A stretch of DNA of 21,749 nt from a virus. A program made the translations under genes and the position numbers. The stretch covers positions 1-21,749 of IMG/VR virus record IMGVR_UViG_3300027157_000011, one strand, 5' to 3'. This document shows, one piece after another, positions 20,620 to 21,749 of the stretch. The first letter of the stretch is position 1, and every line of letters begins with the position of its first letter. The notes under the pieces were generated by a model. The model had not been told where the DNA came from. It saw only the letters and a list, made by a program, of their open reading frames with translations, and did not search any database.

Positions 20620-21384
20620 ATGCTGTCTATACAACAAAAAAGAAAACTGAAGGAATTAGCTGATAGAATTAGATTTACTTCTGAAATCAGAGATTCTATG
20701 TATGAAACAACAAAACAAGCAACATTTGAAATAGAAGACTTGTTGAAAATGTTTGATGCATCACTTAAACCAAGGGTTGTCTCCTCTACTGAGTTGGCAA
20801 CCCTTTTTTATAATACACAATTAGAAGAAATTCTCAACGACTTAATCAATGATAATACGCACAATGAGAAAGAATTTCGAAATTTTAAAGACGATAAAAA
20901 TCGAAAAGATTCGACAGATGAAAATGAAGAGAGACTATCATCTCAAGACCATCAGATTCCAGATTGGGTGTCGCATTTGAGAAAAGAGATATCTAAAAAA
21001 TGTCATCCGGACGCAATATCTAGATTAAATCTCAGCGCACTAGAAGCATTTAGGAGATCTGAGTATCTCACACTAATGAATGATGCTTTCTTAGATAAAA
21101 ACTGGAATGAGATTCTATTAATTGGGATTTTCTTAGATATTTGGGTAAATGAGATTCCACCAGAAGGTCAAAAATCTAGACTTTCAAAATGTTTTCACAA
21201 TGTGAATTCTGAAGTAAGTGAAATTAAGAAGTCAATTAGCTATAGATGGTCAGAAGAATGGGGAAATACAGAACTCAAATATCAAGTCGTAGAGTTATAT
21301 ACAAAGAAAAAAGGAATAGCTCTTCCGGAAAAATCAGAAGTTATGAAAATAATTAAAGAATTCGAAGAAAAATATAGCATCTAA
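20620..21384 (+). CDS. J-domain-like protein (254 aa)
   Basis: Residues about 115-170 contain HLRKEISKKCHPDAISRLN with an HPD tripeptide at 129-131, preceded by a basic helix and followed by FRRSEYLTLMNDAFLDKNW, the layout of helices II and III of a J-domain (K-x-H-P-D, then F-x-x-x-N-x-A). J-proteins stimulate Hsp70/DnaK ATPase. The first ~75 residues are helical and of unknown kind, residues 80-112 are a charged, probably disordered linker, and the C-terminal third is helical. GAGGG (20611-20615) is 4 nt before the ATG. It could recruit host DnaK for phage replication or morphogenesis. Conventional J-domain start and end are not clear, so a diverged or partial J-domain is possible. A 16-base palindrome overlaps its stop (21383-21398). 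Confidence 0.72.
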   Translation: MLSIQQKRKLKELADRIRFTSEIRDSMYETTKQATFEIEDLLKMFDASLKPRVVSSTELATLFYNTQLEEILNDLINDNTHNEKEFRNFKDDKNRKDSTDENEERLSSQDHQIPDWVSHLRKEISKKCHPDAISRLNLSALEAFRRSEYLTLMNDAFLDKNWNEILLIGIFLDIWVNEIPPEGQKSRLSKCFHNVNSEVSEIKKSISYRWSEEWGNTELKYQVVELYTKKKGIALPEKSEVMKIIKEFEEKYSI

Positions 21385-21398
21385 AGACTATAGTCTTT
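21383..21398 (+). repeat. Perfect palindrome AAAGACTATAGTCTTT
   Basis: 8-bp arms without loop, overlapping the stop codon of the J-like gene. No T tract follows on either strand, so it is not a standard terminator; it may be a protein-binding site or a 3'-end stabilising hairpin. Confidence 0.45.
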
Positions 21399-21418
21399 CA
21401 AAAAATACTACATTACTC

Positions 21419-21447
21419 TTGTAATAATTGATGCAGAATCGTACAAT
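21419..21447 (+). promoter_or_regulatory. Sigma70-like promoter for the polymerase gene
   Basis: TTGTAA (21419-21424), 17-nt spacer, TACAAT (21442-21447). Start near 21454, about 50 nt before ATG 21505. Confidence 0.75.
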
Positions 21448-21459
21448 TTAATTGAAAAA

Positions 21460-21478
21460 TACATTAAATTATAATGTA
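21460..21478 (+). promoter_or_regulatory. Inverted repeat after the polymerase promoter, possible operator
   Basis: TACATTA (21460-21466), 5-nt spacer, TAATGTA (21472-21478). Same half-site as the inverted repeat at 10710-10726. It lies just after the predicted start point, a good place for a repressor; it also contains TATAAT (21470-21475). Confidence 0.4.
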
Positions 21479-21504
21479 AAAATAACAAACACACAGGAGG
21501 CTAT

Positions 21505-21749
21505 ATGCCAACAAGCAAGGAGAATATGAAGCCTTGTGAGACTGTTAGAAAAACAGCTGTGAACTTTAAAGTTCCGGAAAAGTTTGTTTCTCTTCATTCT
21601 CACTCTGGCTTCTCGTAAGGTCAACATTTGATGGAATGGATTATCCACAAGAACACATTGACTTTGTGATTGAAAACGGTGGAAAAGCATGGGCATTAAC
21701 AGACCATGGCCAAATGAATGGTTTTGCTCATGCATATCTGCATGCCCAT
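21505..21749 (+). CDS. DNA polymerase III alpha subunit, 5' part, frame broken
   Basis: AGGAGG (21495-21500) precedes ATG 21505. Codons 1-37 end FVSLHSHSGFS, the first metal motif (H-x-H-S) of the PHP domain at the start of bacterial-type replicative polymerases (DnaE/PolC). The frame then meets TAA (21616-21618). The same protein continues at 21624 in another frame: T-F-D-G-M-D-Y-P-Q-E-H-I-D-F-V, then WALTDHGQMNGF, the second PHP motif (T-D-H-G). In this family F/Y-S-x-x-D-G is usual, so S (21613-21615) should join T (21624) directly; 8 nt, TAAGGTCA, are extra. The window ends at 21749 and the gene runs off the edge. Either the gene is expressed by translational bypass, begins again at an internal start (ATG 21636 is in the second frame), or is broken. 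Confidence 0.78.

Noticed and set aside
21613-21626. Simple -1 frameshift in the polymerase gene
   Set aside because: It would add three residues inside the F-S-x-x-D-G motif and no slippery sequence is present; kept only as a less likely alternative to bypass or reinitiation.
1-21749. CRISPR array, integrase, attachment site or insertion sequence
   Set aside because: No spaced direct repeats, recombinase gene or terminal inverted repeats with transposase were found on either strand.

Overview
This AT-rich window looks like part of a large virulent tailed-phage genome (Caudoviricetes). All convincing genes are on the + strand, tightly packed, with AGGAG-type ribosome binding sites. The set is a phage DNA replication, recombination and nucleotide kit: gp32-like SSB, RecA/UvsX, 5'-3' exonuclease, DnaB-type helicase, B12-dependent ribonucleotide reductase, ThyX, a D12-class DNA methylase, an Fpg/Nei glycosylase and the start of a bacterial-type DNA polymerase III alpha subunit. 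It is joined to an endolysin region and accessory genes. No tRNA, integrase or CRISPR array was seen. The host cannot be named from the sequence.

Layout. 1-880: a small tagged protein gene, then a decayed 5' fragment of a recA gene. 891-1691: ssb with its own promoter and terminator. 1818-4604: a recA gene in pieces. It holds an atypically split intein (N-part 39 codons, C-part 116 codons on a separate overlapping reading frame). Fifteen bases after the intein is a 1103-nt group I intron carrying an EDxHD-type homing endonuclease. Both elements lie in the RecA L2 loop, so one full RecA should need both RNA splicing and protein trans-splicing. 4680-10611: one probable operon of a small coiled-coil protein, a deoxyribosyltransferase-like protein, the FEN exonuclease, the helicase and nrdJ with a mini-intein at the catalytic cysteine. 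10754-11918: two small genes and a ClpP-like protease. 11972-15502: a Dps-like ferritin, a tagged protein, an amidase endolysin and a membrane-anchored coiled-coil protein. 15565-17369: the DNA methylase and a membrane protein. 17378-17525: a promoter, structured RNA and terminator with no gene. 17576-21384: thyX, a holin-like coiled-coil protein, fpg/nei, small proteins, a ClpS adaptor and a J-domain-like protein. 21505 to the edge: polymerase III alpha, whose frame is broken after 37 codons by an 8-nt insertion that has the layout of a short translational bypass site.

Regulation. Many intergenic spaces contain a sigma70-like promoter of the form TTGTAA-17-TATAAT. At several places the promoter is nested inside the terminator hairpin of the gene before it, and in two or three of these the 3' arm of the hairpin is also the ribosome binding site of the next gene. 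A recurring short tag (MRLTxxQLRRIIRE-like) links several otherwise unrelated proteins and may be a capsid-targeting signal.
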